Below, in pieces: positions 35,814 to 46,763 of a stretch of 64,000 nucleotides of DNA; positions within the stretch are counted from its first letter, which is position 1; every line of letters begins with the position of its first letter. The position numbers and the translations under genes were made by a program. The notes under the pieces are model-generated. The model did no database searches. It had not been told where the DNA came from and was given only the letters and a program-made list of their open reading frames with translations. Origin of the DNA: Mitsuokella multacida DSM 20544 (GTDB taxonomy: Bacteria > Bacillota > Negativicutes > Selenomonadales > Selenomonadaceae); the NCBI RefSeq assembly GCF_000155955.1, contig NZ_GG697143.2, positions 554 through 64,553 of the forward strand, written 5' to 3'.

Positions 35814-36551
35814 ATGGGAAACGTTCGGACGGAAGGAGAAGCGCGCCGTCAGCAGCTGCTGGTGCTCTCAGAGCGCCTCGGCGTGACGTTCCACGATATC
35901 GCTCTTCTCGACCAGGCCCTGACGCATACCTCGTATGCCAATGAGTCGAAGCGGAACACGGCCCATAACGAACGTCTCGAATTCTTGGGAGATGCTGTGC
36001 TGGAGCTTGCCTCCAGCACATATCTTTATGAGCACTTCCCGGAGATGCCGGAAGGCGAGCTCACGAAGACGCGCGCGAGCATTGTCTGCTCGACGACACT
36101 CGCCAAGCTCGCGACCGGCCTGCATCTCGGCGATTACCTGCTCTTGGGACGCGGCGAGGAGATGGGCGGCGGCCGCACGCGCCAGACGAACCTCGAGGAC
36201 GTCTTCGAGGCCGTCATCGGCGCGGTCTACCTCGACCAGGGATGGGAGGCGGCGCAGGCCTATGTCGTGCGCCAGCTCCGCGGCGAGTTCGAGAACGCCG
36301 AGCACGGCGCCATCCTCAAGGACTACAAGACCATCCTGCAGGAGATCGTCTTCCGCAAGGAAGGTCAGAGCATCGCCTATGAGCTTGTCTCCGAGTCCGG
36401 CCCCGACCACGCCAAGGAATTCACCTTCCGCGTGCGCGTGACGGGCAAGGTCATGGGCGAAGGCACGGGACACAGCAAGAAAGAGGCGGAGCAGCACGCT
36501 GCTCGCCGCGCTCTCGAGAAGATTGCCCCGCACACGCAGAAAAAGCGCTGA
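35814..36551 (+). CDS. rnc: Ribonuclease III
   Basis: 245 residues from ATG 35814, 8 bases after GGAG (ATG 35808 is too close). The RNase III signature HNERLEFLGDAVLEL (residues 51-65) supplies Glu56 and Asp60, later acidic residues lie in NLEDVFEAVIGAVYLD, and a dsRNA-binding domain (about 170-240) ends the protein. It processes rRNA and double-stranded RNAs. Confidence 0.97.
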   Translation: MGNVRTEGEARRQQLLVLSERLGVTFHDIALLDQALTHTSYANESKRNTAHNERLEFLGDAVLELASSTYLYEHFPEMPEGELTKTRASIVCSTTLAKLATGLHLGDYLLLGRGEEMGGGRTRQTNLEDVFEAVIGAVYLDQGWEAAQAYVVRQLRGEFENAEHGAILKDYKTILQEIVFRKEGQSIAYELVSESGPDHAKEFTFRVRVTGKVMGEGTGHSKKEAEQHAARRALEKIAPHTQKKR

Positions 36552-36585
36552 GTGCGCGCTTGCGTCAATCAAAAAAGCAAAAAAC

Positions 36586-36621
36586 AAGGTGCTGACATTA
36601 TCAGCACCTTTGTTTTATAAT
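36586..36621 (+). promoter_or_regulatory. rnc terminator with embedded promoter for the next gene
   Basis: The terminator stem aaggtgctga / tcagcacctt (36586-36595 / 36601-36610) is followed by TTTTT-like TGTTTT. The sequence CTGACA (36592-36597), straddling stem and loop, plus an 18-bp spacer and TATAAT (36616-36621) forms a promoter for the following gene. Confidence 0.7.
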
Positions 36622-36654
36622 GGAACTAGATTGATTTTGATGGGAGGCCATATC

Positions 36655-37464
36655 ATGAGAAAACTTACGATGCTCGGCACGGGCAATGCCATGGTGACGA
36701 AATGCTACAACACGTGCTTCTACGTGACGCTGGACGACGGTGCGCTGTTCCTGACGGATGCGGGCGGCGGCAACGGCATCCTGCGCCAGCTGGAGCTCAC
36801 GGGCTTCGACTACCAGAAGTGCCATCATATGTTCGTCACACACGGCCACACGGACCACGTGCTCGGCGTCATCTGGGTCATGCGCAAGGTCGCAGACCTC
36901 ATGAACAAGGGCAAGTACGAGGGCGAGTTCCACATCTACTGCCACGACGTCGTGCGCGAGATGCTGCTGACGATGACGAAGATGACCCTCAAGAAGAAGG
37001 ACTTCGCGCGCGTGGGCACGAGCATCTTCCTGCACGAGCTCAAGGACGGCTCCGTCGTCAATTTCGAGGGCGTCCAGCTCACGGCCTTCGACATCCTCTC
37101 GACGAAGGCAAAGCAGTTCGGCTACGAGCTGCGCTTTGCTGACGGCCTGCGCTTCACCTGCCTCGGCGATGAGCCCTACAACGAGCACGATGAAGCCTAC
37201 GCCAAGGGCGCGGACTGGCTGCTCGCCGAAGCCTTCTGCAAGTACGGCGACCGCGATACATTCAAGCCGTACGAGAAGAACCACTCGACGGTCAAGGAGG
37301 CCAGCGAGCTCGCCGAGAAGCTCGGCGTCAAGAACCTCGTGCTCTACCACACGGAGGACAAGAGCATCGCGACCCGCAAGCAGGCGTATACGGCCGAGGC
37401 GAAGGAATACTACCACGGCAACGCCTTCGTGCCGGATGACCTCGACGTGATCGAGCTCGGCTGA
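36655..37464 (+). CDS. Metallo-beta-lactamase-fold hydrolase (RNase Z-like)
   Basis: 269 residues. The zinc motif THGHTDH (His63, His65, Asp67, His68) and downstream ligands in FTCLGDEPYNEHDE and KNHST fit an MBL hydrolase closest to the RNase Z/arylsulfatase branch (MLGTGNAMVTKCYNTCFYV). The ATG at 36655 follows GGGAGG. The real substrate cannot be inferred. It is monocistronic and converges on marR. Confidence 0.85.
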   Translation: MRKLTMLGTGNAMVTKCYNTCFYVTLDDGALFLTDAGGGNGILRQLELTGFDYQKCHHMFVTHGHTDHVLGVIWVMRKVADLMNKGKYEGEFHIYCHDVVREMLLTMTKMTLKKKDFARVGTSIFLHELKDGSVVNFEGVQLTAFDILSTKAKQFGYELRFADGLRFTCLGDEPYNEHDEAYAKGADWLLAEAFCKYGDRDTFKPYEKNHSTVKEASELAEKLGVKNLVLYHTEDKSIATRKQAYTAEAKEYYHGNAFVPDDLDVIELG

Positions 37465-37474
37465 GGCAGGCGGT

Positions 37475-37933
37475 TCAGCGGGGCGTTGAGGCCATCTTCT
37501 CGATGTAGTGGTTGAGGTTCATGATGGAGTGGTGGAGCTCTGTGCGCTCCTCTTCGCTGAGCCCGCGGAGGCTACTGAGGAACTTCTGGCGCACGATCTC
37601 ATTCTGGTCGTCGAGGATCTTGTCGCCCGCGCTCGTCATCGAGATGAGCGTGCGGCGTCGGTCCTCGCTATCCTGCCGCTTCGTGATGAGACCCGCCTGC
37701 TGCAGCTTGTCGCAGATGTTTGTCATCTGCTGCTTCGAGATCTGCAGGCGATGCCCAACTTCAGAAAGCGTCGCCTGCTTCTCGAGGCGCAGCGTCATGA
37801 GCGTCGCGAACTGGTTGAGCGGCACGGGTGTCGTCAGGTTGCGGTAGAAGTTGCGGTGGATGAGCACAAGTGTCTCAATGAAAGCCGAAGAGATCTCGGC
37901 AGAGGACTCTGGGAATGACAATGACATCGTCAT
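37475..37933 (-). CDS. MarR family transcriptional regulator
   Basis: 152 residues with a winged-helix: TLSEVGHRLQISKQQMTNICDKLQQAGLITKRQDSEDRRRTLISMT, including the DxRxR wing. AAGGAG lies 8 bases before the ATG. It is divergent from the RND efflux operon across a 242-bp intergenic region holding a palindrome, so it is likely the pump's repressor and its own. Confidence 0.92.
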   Translation of the reverse strand: MTMSLSFPESSAEISSAFIETLVLIHRNFYRNLTTPVPLNQFATLMTLRLEKQATLSEVGHRLQISKQQMTNICDKLQQAGLITKRQDSEDRRRTLISMTSAGDKILDDQNEIVRQKFLSSLRGLSEEERTELHHSIMNLNHYIEKMASTPR

Positions 37934-38037
37934 GGTAAAACTCCTTCTGATCTTGCGATAATCGCGTCAAAAAAGAAACGGATGAAAAAATTAGAATTAA
38001 AATTGAATGAGACCGTTCAAATATAAGGTGGTTTTTC

Positions 38038-38098
38038 TTGACTTTTCTATAGATATACTATACTATAAGATGCGTTAATAGTAAACATTTATTTACTA
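38038..38098 (+). promoter_or_regulatory. Efflux-operon promoter and MarR-type palindrome
   Basis: TTGACT (38038-38043) and overlapping TATACT/TACTAT/TATAAG candidates (38059-38069) form the promoter region. Just downstream tagtaaa (38079-38085) and tttacta (38092-38098) are a perfect 7-bp inverted repeat with 6-bp spacer, the size and place of a MarR operator. Confidence 0.65.
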
Positions 38099-38175
38099 AT
38101 CGCAGAGTAAGACCCAGTAAATAGGGGAAAGTAGGGAAGGTATCGTCAGATATCACCAAAAAGGAGGTTATCTCT

Positions 38176-39396
38176 TTGTTTTTTGCGAAGAACAAGAAAC
38201 CGCTGGCGCTCATGCTGACCTTGGCACTCTCGGCCACGGTGCTCCTCTCAGGCTGCGGCGCGAAGCAGCAGCAACAGGCAGCGGGAGCGACCCAGGTCAA
38301 GGCCATGAAGGTCCTGCAGCAGGACGCGCCGGTCAGCAGCGAGTACGCTGGTCAGGTTGTCGGCCGAGATGAGGTCAAGGTCCAGTCGAAGGTCTCCGGC
38401 AAGATTGTCGAGAAGTACTTCCACGGCGGCGACCATGTCGAAGCCGGCCAGCCGCTCTACCGACTCGACTCGCGCCAGTATGAGTCGGCCGTTCTGCAGG
38501 CACAGGCAAACCTCGCGCAGTCGCAGGCAACGCTCTCGAATGCGCAGACCGATCTCTACCGCGACCAGTCGCTACTCGCAGCTGACGCCATCTCGGAGCA
38601 GACGGTGACGACGCAGCAGGCCAATGTCAATGCCTACTCGGCCGCGACTGCTGCCAATGAGGCACTCGTGCAGAAGGCACAGCAGGACCTCGACGATACG
38701 GTCGTCTACGCGCCGATGTCGGGCCAGGTCTCCGTCGATGATGTCGCCGTCGGCACGTTTGCCACGGCCGGCAACACGAACCTCGTGACCATCGGTACGA
38801 TCGACCCGGTCTTCGTGCAGTTCAGCATCTCGGAAGCCGAGTACCTGAAGTTCCGCAACATCCAGTCCATGCAGAGTGGCTCGGGCGATGCGCTTGACGT
38901 CACGGTCAAGCTCTCCGATGGCTCGACGTACCCGATGGACGGACGCATCGTACAGGCCGACCGCGCACTCGCTCAGAACACAGGCACGCTGACGGTCAAG
39001 GCACTCTTCCCGAACCCGAACGGCCTGCTGCTGCCGGGCATGTTCGCGCGCGTCAAGCTCACGGGCGAGACGATCCCGAATGCCATCCTCGTGCCGCAGC
39101 GCGCCGTCCAGCAGTTGCTCGACAAGACGTTTGTCATGGTTGTCGGCGCTGATGGCAAATCGGAGTCGCGCAGCATTGAGCTCGGTCAGCAGATCGGCAG
39201 CTACTACATCGTCAAGAGCGGCCTCTCTGCGAACGACACGGTCGTCGTCGAGGGCCTCTCGAGCCTGACGGAGGGCAAGGATCTTGCCGTCACGATGGTG
39301 ACTCCGGAAGAGATGGGCTTCTCGTTCGATGAGGATACGACGCCGTTTGACACGATGACTTCTTCGGAAGCAAACAGCGGCGACAGCAACAGCTAA
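38176..39396 (+). CDS. RND efflux periplasmic adaptor (AcrA-like lipoprotein)
   Basis: 406 residues. Lipoprotein signal with LSGCG (Cys27), then barrel-sandwich/lipoyl halves (GQVVGRDEVKVQSKVSGKIVEKYFHGGDHVEAGQPLYRLD and DLDDTVVYAPMSGQVSVDDVAVGTFA), a coiled-coil hairpin (about 95-165) and beta-barrel domains (LLLPGMFARVKL). It starts with TTG at 38176 behind AAGGAGG. It bridges the inner-membrane pump to an outer-membrane channel, whose gene is not adjacent. Confidence 0.94.
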   Translation: MFFAKNKKPLALMLTLALSATVLLSGCGAKQQQQAAGATQVKAMKVLQQDAPVSSEYAGQVVGRDEVKVQSKVSGKIVEKYFHGGDHVEAGQPLYRLDSRQYESAVLQAQANLAQSQATLSNAQTDLYRDQSLLAADAISEQTVTTQQANVNAYSAATAANEALVQKAQQDLDDTVVYAPMSGQVSVDDVAVGTFATAGNTNLVTIGTIDPVFVQFSISEAEYLKFRNIQSMQSGSGDALDVTVKLSDGSTYPMDGRIVQADRALAQNTGTLTVKALFPNPNGLLLPGMFARVKLTGETIPNAILVPQRAVQQLLDKTFVMVVGADGKSESRSIELGQQIGSYYIVKSGLSANDTVVVEGLSSLTEGKDLAVTMVTPEEMGFSFDEDTTPFDTMTSSEANSGDSNS

Positions 39397-39409
39397 AGGG
39401 GGCGGCGTC

Positions 39410-42400
39410 TTGTCTAAATTCTTTATCCACCGCCCGATATTCGCCATTGTCATCTCGCTGATTATCGTCATCGCCGGCTCCATTGCGGCAACGCAGCTGC
39501 CAATCGCGCAGTATCCGCAGATCTCGCCGCCGACGGTCAGCGTCAGCACGTCGTACACGGGCGCGAGTGCGGCCGTCGTCAACCAGACGGTTGCGCAGAT
39601 CGTCGAGGACCAGGTCAACGGCACGCAGGGCATGGATTACATGTCCTCAACCTCCGATGATACGGGCCGCTACAGCCTGTCGGTCACGTTCGAGGTCGGC
39701 ACGGATGGCGACATGGACTCGGTCAAGGTGCAGAACAACGTTGCTTCGGCGACGAGCCAGCTGCCGTCTGAGGTCCAGCAGGTCGGTGTCACGACCAAGA
39801 AATCGACGAATGATATGGCGTACATGATGTCATTCTATTCGCCGGACGGCACGTATGACCGTGCCTTCATGAAGAACTACGCGACGATCTACCTGCTCGA
39901 TAAGCTCAAGCGCATCAACGGCGTCGGCGATGTCCAGGTATTCGGCTCCGACTACGCGATGCGCGTCTGGCTCAATCCAGACAAGCTCGCAGAGCTGGGC
40001 CTTACGGTCGCCGACGTCTCGGCTGCCATCAAGGAGCAGAACGTCCAGGCCCCGGCCGGTACGGTCGGCGCCATGCCGGTCAACAACGGCCAGGAAAAGC
40101 AGATGTCCGGCAAGATCGAAGGCCGCCTGACGACGCCGGAGGAATTCGGCAACGTCATCATCAAGTCGAACGGTGACGGCCAGTTCGTCCGCCTCAAGGA
40201 TGTTGCGAAGATCGAGACGGGCTCCCAGTCGGAAGCCATCATCTCGAAGTTCAACGGCTATCCGGCTGTCGGCTTCGGTATCAAGCTCACGAGTGATGCC
40301 AACGCCATGAAGACCATCAGTGAAGTCCGCAAGGTCTTTGATGAAGCGAAGGAGACGCTGCCGCCGGGCATGCAGATGTCGACCATCTTTGACTCCACGA
40401 GCTACATCAGCGCGTCCATCGAGGAGGTCCTCATGACGTTCCTCGAGGCACTGCTGCTCGTCGTCTTTGTCATCTTCATCTTCCTGCAGAACTGGCGCGC
40501 GACGATCATCCCGTTGCTCGCGGTGCCGGTCTCCCTGATTGGTACGCTCGGCGCGTTCATCGTGCTCGACTTCACGATCAACACATTGACACTCTTTGCG
40601 ATGGTCCTTGCCATCGGCCTCGTCGTCGACGATGCCATCGTCGTCATCGAGAACGTCGAGAAGCACATGGAAGAGGGCCTGACGCCTATCGATGCGACGG
40701 AGCGCGCCATGGATGAAGTCCAGGGACCAGTCGTCGCCATCGCCATCGTCCTCTCGGCCGTCTTCGTGCCGGTTGCCTTCCTCGGTGGCATGACGGGTGT
40801 CCTCTACCGGCAGTTCGCTCTGACGATTGCCGTCTCGGTCTGCCTCTCGGCCTTCGTGGCCCTGACGCTGACGCCAGCACTCTGTGCGATGATGCTCAAG
40901 AAGCACACGGAGAAGGACGACGAGGGCGTGCTCGGCCGCTTCTTCGTCAAGTTCAACGAATGGTTCGAGCGCATGAAGCGCGGCTACGTCGGCATCGTGG
41001 CGAAGTTCATCCGCCACTCGCGCCTGGCAATCATCTTCCTGCTGATCGTCTCGGGCTGTGCCGGCATCATCTACAAGAATCTGCCTTCGACCTTCGTCCC
41101 GAATGAGGACCAGGGCTACATGTTCGCAGCCGTCGAGATGCCGGATGGCACCTCGGCCAACCGCACGCAGGCCGTTATCGACAAGCTCAACGTCGCCATG
41201 ATGGAGAACGTCAAGGGCCTGCAGAGCACGATGGCCATCACGGGCTTCTCGCCGCTTTCGGGTGGCTCCTCATCTAGTGCCGGCATGATCGTCGTCGGCA
41301 TGAAGGACTGGTCACAGCGTGAGGATGCGGCCTCGTCGGTCGATGCGGCCGTGCGCACGGCCTTTGGCATCGGCGCCAAGGTTGCGCCGGAGGCGACAGT
41401 CATTGCCATGAACCCGCCGGCTCTGCCGGGCCTCGGCATGACGGGCGGCTGGACGCTCCAGCTGCAGGATATGACGGGCCACAGTGAGACAGAACTCAAC
41501 GACGTCACCAAGAAGATCGTCGCAGAGGCCAACCAGCGCCCGGAACTCGCCGGCGTGCGCTCGACGTATTCTGTCGGCTCGCCAGTCGTCCAGTATGAGG
41601 TCGACCGCGAGAAGGTCAAGAACCTCGGCATCCAGCTCTCGGATGTCTTCACGGCCATGCAGGTCAACTACGGCGGCTATCAGGTCAACGACTTCAACCG
41701 CTTCGGTCGCAGCTATAAGGTCATGCTGCAGGCCGACAACGACTATCGCAGCTCGACCGACCAGATGAAGTTCATCTTCGTCAAGTCGAGCAAGGGCACG
41801 ATGGTCCCACTCGACACGCTGCTGCGCCCAAAACTCACGTCGGGCCCGTCGAGCATCTCTCGCTTCAATGGCACGCGCTCCATCCAGATCACGGGCCAGA
41901 CGGGCAATGGCTATTCCTCTGGACAGGCCATGAATGCCATCAAGGAAGTCGTCCAGGCGAACGCTGGCACGGGCTTCAACATCGAGTGGTCCGGTCAGAG
42001 CCGTGAGGAGGCCAAGGCTTCGAACTCGACGATGCAGGTCCTCGTGCTCTCACTCGTCTTCGTCTTCCTCTGCCTTGCCGCTCTCTACGAGAGCTGGAGC
42101 GTCCCGTTCGCCGTCCTCCTGACGGTGCCGACGGGCATCTTTGGCGCCCTCGTCTCCGAGTACGGCCTCTCCATCATCGAGGCGATGTTCGGCCACCAGA
42201 ACGCCGGCCTCCAGGACAGCGTCTACATGCAGATCGGTATCATCGCGATCATCGGTCTCGCGGCCAAGAACGCCATCCTGATCGTCGAGTTCGCGAAGGT
42301 CCGTGTCGACCGCGGCATGGAGCCAGTCAAGGCAGCCATCGAAGCTGCTGGCCTGCGCCTGCGCCCAATCCTCATGACGTCGTTCGCCTTCATCATCGGC

Positions 42401-42601
42401 TGTATCCCGCTGGCCATCGCTACGGGCGCCGGTGCTGCAGCGCGTAACGGCATGGGCGTTGCCGTCGTCGGCGGCATGCTCTTCGCGACGGCCATGGGTA
42501 TCTTCCTGATTCCTGTGTTCTTCGTGGCCATGGAGTGGATTGCCGCCAAGCTCGGCCTGCTCAAGCAGGAGCGCAAGAAATCCTCGGCTGATTACATGTA
42601 A
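39410..42601 (+). CDS. RND multidrug efflux transporter (AcrB/HAE-1 family)
   Basis: 1063 residues, full length. It begins SKFFIHRPIFAIVISLIIVIAGSIA, and TM4 carries the proton-relay aspartates in LAIGLVVDDAIVVIENVE. It also shows the HAE-1 stretches LPIAQYPQISPPTVSVSTSYTGAS and GLAAKNAILIVEFAK. TTG start at 39410, 13 bases after the adaptor gene. It exports hydrophobic drugs or similar compounds across the outer membrane with a TolC-type partner encoded elsewhere. Confidence 0.96.
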   Translation: MSKFFIHRPIFAIVISLIIVIAGSIAATQLPIAQYPQISPPTVSVSTSYTGASAAVVNQTVAQIVEDQVNGTQGMDYMSSTSDDTGRYSLSVTFEVGTDGDMDSVKVQNNVASATSQLPSEVQQVGVTTKKSTNDMAYMMSFYSPDGTYDRAFMKNYATIYLLDKLKRINGVGDVQVFGSDYAMRVWLNPDKLAELGLTVADVSAAIKEQNVQAPAGTVGAMPVNNGQEKQMSGKIEGRLTTPEEFGNVIIKSNGDGQFVRLKDVAKIETGSQSEAIISKFNGYPAVGFGIKLTSDANAMKTISEVRKVFDEAKETLPPGMQMSTIFDSTSYISASIEEVLMTFLEALLLVVFVIFIFLQNWRATIIPLLAVPVSLIGTLGAFIVLDFTINTLTLFAMVLAIGLVVDDAIVVIENVEKHMEEGLTPIDATERAMDEVQGPVVAIAIVLSAVFVPVAFLGGMTGVLYRQFALTIAVSVCLSAFVALTLTPALCAMMLKKHTEKDDEGVLGRFFVKFNEWFERMKRGYVGIVAKFIRHSRLAIIFLLIVSGCAGIIYKNLPSTFVPNEDQGYMFAAVEMPDGTSANRTQAVIDKLNVAMMENVKGLQSTMAITGFSPLSGGSSSSAGMIVVGMKDWSQREDAASSVDAAVRTAFGIGAKVAPEATVIAMNPPALPGLGMTGGWTLQLQDMTGHSETELNDVTKKIVAEANQRPELAGVRSTYSVGSPVVQYEVDREKVKNLGIQLSDVFTAMQVNYGGYQVNDFNRFGRSYKVMLQADNDYRSSTDQMKFIFVKSSKGTMVPLDTLLRPKLTSGPSSISRFNGTRSIQITGQTGNGYSSGQAMNAIKEVVQANAGTGFNIEWSGQSREEAKASNSTMQVLVLSLVFVFLCLAALYESWSVPFAVLLTVPTGIFGALVSEYGLSIIEAMFGHQNAGLQDSVYMQIGIIAIIGLAAKNAILIVEFAKVRVDRGMEPVKAAIEAAGLRLRPILMTSFAFIIGCIPLAIATGAGAAARNGMGVAVVGGMLFATAMGIFLIPVFFVAMEWIAAKLGLLKQERKKSSADYM

Positions 42602-42643
42602 TACCGTGCTCCATCGAGCTATCGATGGGCCATTCATAGAAGG

Positions 42644-42683
42644 GACACCTTCCTTGTCAGGAAGGTGTCTCTTTTGCTATAAT
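42644..42683 (+). promoter_or_regulatory. Efflux-operon terminator with embedded recA promoter
   Basis: The stem gacaccttcc / ggaaggtgtc (42644-42653 / 42660-42669) is followed by CTCTTTTG. The loop carries TTGTCA (42654-42659), which with an 18-bp spacer and TATAAT (42678-42683) makes the recA promoter. No LexA-box palindrome is evident nearby. Confidence 0.75.
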
Positions 42684-42772
42684 GGGAATATACTGACCCC
42701 TATGCTCTGGAATCGAATGAGTCAACATAGATGCGTCAATCACTATGGTTTGTCATGAAAGGAGAGAACTAC

Positions 42773-43867
42773 ATGGCAGCAGATAAGAAAGAAGCAGCAA
42801 GCAAACAGGAAGCGCTCGAGAACGCGCTGAAGAAGATCGAGAAGGACTTCGGCAAGGGCTCGATCATGCGCCTCGGCGATGCCAAGGCACACATGGACAT
42901 CGAGGTCATCCCGACGGGCATCCTGCCGCTCGACATCGCCCTCGGCGTCGGCGGCATCCCGCGCGGCCGCATCATCGAGGTCTACGGCCCAGAGTCTTCC
43001 GGTAAGACGACGGTCACCCTGCACATGATCGCTGAGGCACAGAAGAACGGCGGCATCGCCGCCTTCATCGATGCCGAGCATGCGCTCGACCCGGTCTATG
43101 CCGCGAAGCTCGGCGTCAACATCGATGATCTGCTGATCTCCCAGCCGGATACGGGCGAGCAGGCACTCGACATCGTTGACGCGCTCGTACGCAGCGGTGC
43201 CATCGACATCATCGTCGTCGACTCCGTCGCCGCACTCGTGCCGAAGGCCGAGATCGAGGGCGACATGGGCGACAGCCACGTCGGACTGCAGGCCCGCCTC
43301 ATGAGCCAGGCCATGCGCAAGCTCACGGGCATCATCGCGAAGTCCCGCACGGCTGCCATCTTCATCAATCAGATCCGCGAGAAGGTCGGTGTCATGTTCG
43401 GCAACCCGGAGACGACGACGGGCGGTCGCGCGCTGAAGTTCTACTCGTCCGTCCGCCTCGATGTCCGCAAGATCGACACGATCAAGCAGGGCCAGGATGT
43501 CATCGGCAACCGCACGCGCATCAAGGTCGTCAAGAACAAGGTCGCGCCGCCGTTCCGCACGGCAGAGTTCGACATCATGTACGGCGAGGGCGTCTCGCGC
43601 CTCTCGAGCATCATCGACATGGGCGTCGACCTCGACATCGTCGACAAGAGCGGTGCCTGGTTCTCGTACAATGGCACGCGCCTCGGACAGGGCAAGGAAA
43701 ACGCCAAGCAGTCCCTGCGCGACCAGCCGGCCATCTGCGAGGAGATCGAGGCCAAGATCCGCGCCAAGCTGCTCGAGAACCCCGAGGCGGGCGATTCGCT
43801 CAAGCAGGCTGAGGCCGAGGCAGAGCGCGAGCAGGGCGAGGGCGCCCCGGCGGATGACGAAGCATGA
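42773..43867 (+). CDS. recA: Recombinase RecA
   Basis: 364 residues from ATG 42773 after AAAGGAGAG. Walker A GPESSGKT (72-79), the [33 protein letters not shown] segment and the [36 protein letters not shown] segment are canonical. The acidic C-terminus regulates DNA binding. It overlaps recX by 4 bases. Confidence 0.99.
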   Translation: MAADKKEAASKQEALENALKKIEKDFGKGSIMRLGDAKAHMDIEVIPTGILPLDIALGVGGIPRGRIIEVYGPESSGKTTVTLHMIAEAQKNGGIAAFIDAEHALDPVYAAKLGVNIDDLLISQPDTGEQALDIVDALVRSGAIDIIVVDSVAALVPKAEIEGDMGDSHVGLQARLMSQAMRKLTGIIAKSRTAAIFINQIREKVGVMFGNPETTTGGRALKFYSSVRLDVRKIDTIKQGQDVIGNRTRIKVVKNKVAPPFRTAEFDIMYGEGVSRLSSIIDMGVDLDIVDKSGAWFSYNGTRLGQGKENAKQSLRDQPAICEEIEAKIRAKLLENPEAGDSLKQAEAEAEREQGEGAPADDEA

Positions 43868-44457
43868 TTTACCGCAGCTACCACGCGAGCTCGTCATCTG
43901 ACGAAGAGCAGCCACGCCCGCGCCGCCGCACGCGCAGAGGGCGCACGAGAAGGGCAGAGGCAAGCGATGGGGAAGCCGTCGAGAAGCCGAAGAAGCCGGA
44001 GAAGACGGCGCTCGTAGCCGCTGTTGACATCCTCGCGCGCCAGGAGTACAGCGAGGCAAAGCTCTCGGAGAAGCTCGCGCGCAAGGGCTACGGTGAGGAG
44101 GAGATCGCGGGCGCCATCGCGCGCCTCAAGGAGCGCCACTACCTCAACGATGCCGATGCGTGTGCGCGCCAGTTTGCCTTCCTCTACAATGAGAGCCGCA
44201 ATTCCGTGCGCCAGATCTGCCTCAAGCTCCGCCAGCGTGGCTTCACCAAGGAAGACATCGACGCCTGTCGGCCACGAGACATCTATGAGCGCGAGAAACA
44301 GGCCGCCCTGCGCGTGCTCGCCCTCAAGTACCCGCGCGACGCCGAGCGCCAGAAGATGATGGCCAATCTCTACCAAAAGGGATTTGAAGCAGGAACCGCG
44401 AGGGATGCTGTCGAAACATATAAGAGTCAGGGACTTTCCGAGGACGGAGAGCTCTGA
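43864..44457 (+). CDS. recX: Regulatory protein RecX
   Basis: 197 residues with the three-helix repeats of RecX ([49 protein letters not shown], then [18 protein letters not shown]-type repeat). A basic Arg-rich N-terminal extension of about 50 residues is longer than usual. RecX limits RecA filaments. ATGA overlap with recA shows translational coupling. Confidence 0.95.
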   Translation: MIYRSYHASSSSDEEQPRPRRRTRRGRTRRAEASDGEAVEKPKKPEKTALVAAVDILARQEYSEAKLSEKLARKGYGEEEIAGAIARLKERHYLNDADACARQFAFLYNESRNSVRQICLKLRQRGFTKEDIDACRPRDIYEREKQAALRVLALKYPRDAERQKMMANLYQKGFEAGTARDAVETYKSQGLSEDGEL

Positions 44458-44523
44458 CATAAACATGCTTCCAGCACCGTACCGCTTTCTGCCGTGCGGA
44501 TACCACAAGAAATGAGGGATTCC

Positions 44524-44997
44524 ATGGGACGCCTTAACGTTCGCTTTGATGCGCAGAGTCTGCGCGAGATGTTCTTCAACTGCCAGGGCAGGCTGAACCG
44601 CAAGCCGTTCATCCTGCGCCTGTTCGGTGTCATCTTCTTCTGCACCTTTGTCGCCATACTGCTCTACACGCTGTTCTACAGCGGCTTCGGCAGCAAGACG
44701 GTCGCCGACGGGGCGGCCATCGTGATTTCCATCGTCGAGGTCATCGCCATCTACACACTCGTCGTGCGTCGGCTCCACGACCTCGGCATGGGACAGCCGC
44801 TGGCCATCGTCTACCTCGTCATCGCCATCCTGCAGCCGTTCTTCTTCCGCCTGATCGCGGACCTGCCCGAGGACAGCATGGAAGCACAGGTCGTGCAGGC
44901 GCTCAACCTCTTCACGATGCTCCTGATCGTCTGCCTCATGCTGATCCGCGGCAAGCACGGCCCGAACCAGTACGGCGAAGATCCGCTGGAGAACTGA
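44524..44997 (+). CDS. DUF805 family membrane protein
   Basis: 157 residues. GRLNRKPFILRLF at the start, the conserved RRLHDLGMGQP loop and the C-terminal GKHGPNQYGEDPL are DUF805 hallmarks, around four hydrophobic segments. The function of the family is not known to me. ATG 44524 follows GAGGGA. Confidence 0.88.
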   Translation: MGRLNVRFDAQSLREMFFNCQGRLNRKPFILRLFGVIFFCTFVAILLYTLFYSGFGSKTVADGAAIVISIVEVIAIYTLVVRRLHDLGMGQPLAIVYLVIAILQPFFFRLIADLPEDSMEAQVVQALNLFTMLLIVCLMLIRGKHGPNQYGEDPLEN

Positions 44998-45011
44998 ATA
45001 ACTGATACGTT

Positions 45012-45058
45012 ACGCCGCAAGTTGCGGCGTTTCTTTTTTGCTGCGCCTATGCTATAAT
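45012..45058 (+). promoter_or_regulatory. Terminator of recA-recX unit and -10 of guaA
   Basis: Stem acgccgcaa / ttgcggcgt (45012-45030) plus TTCTTTTTT terminates the upstream unit. TATAAT at 45053-45058 is a good -10 for guaA, but no convincing -35 is seen at 16-18 bp. Confidence 0.7.
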
Positions 45059-45094
45059 TTAAAGAAAGTAGGTTTCTATTTGGGAGGAAAAATT

Positions 45095-46651
<1,557 letters not shown>

Positions 46652-46671
46652 GAGCCATACTGGCATACAGA

Positions 46672-46703
46672 AGGCCTGCTCGTGTTGAGCAGGCCTTTCT
46701 TTT
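46672..46703 (+). terminator. Terminator after guaA
   Basis: A perfect 9-bp stem aggcctgct / agcaggcct with a 7-base loop, then TTCTTTTG. Confidence 0.87.
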
Positions 46704-46763
46704 GTCCGGAATATCTCGTATACTATGGAGTAGAGAACGGATTTTACGGAAGGGGGAGCGGTC

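Noticed and set aside
42684-42772. A LexA (SOS) box upstream of recA
   Set aside because: No GAAC-N4-GTTC-like or CTG-N10-CAG palindrome with good match was seen between the promoter and recA.
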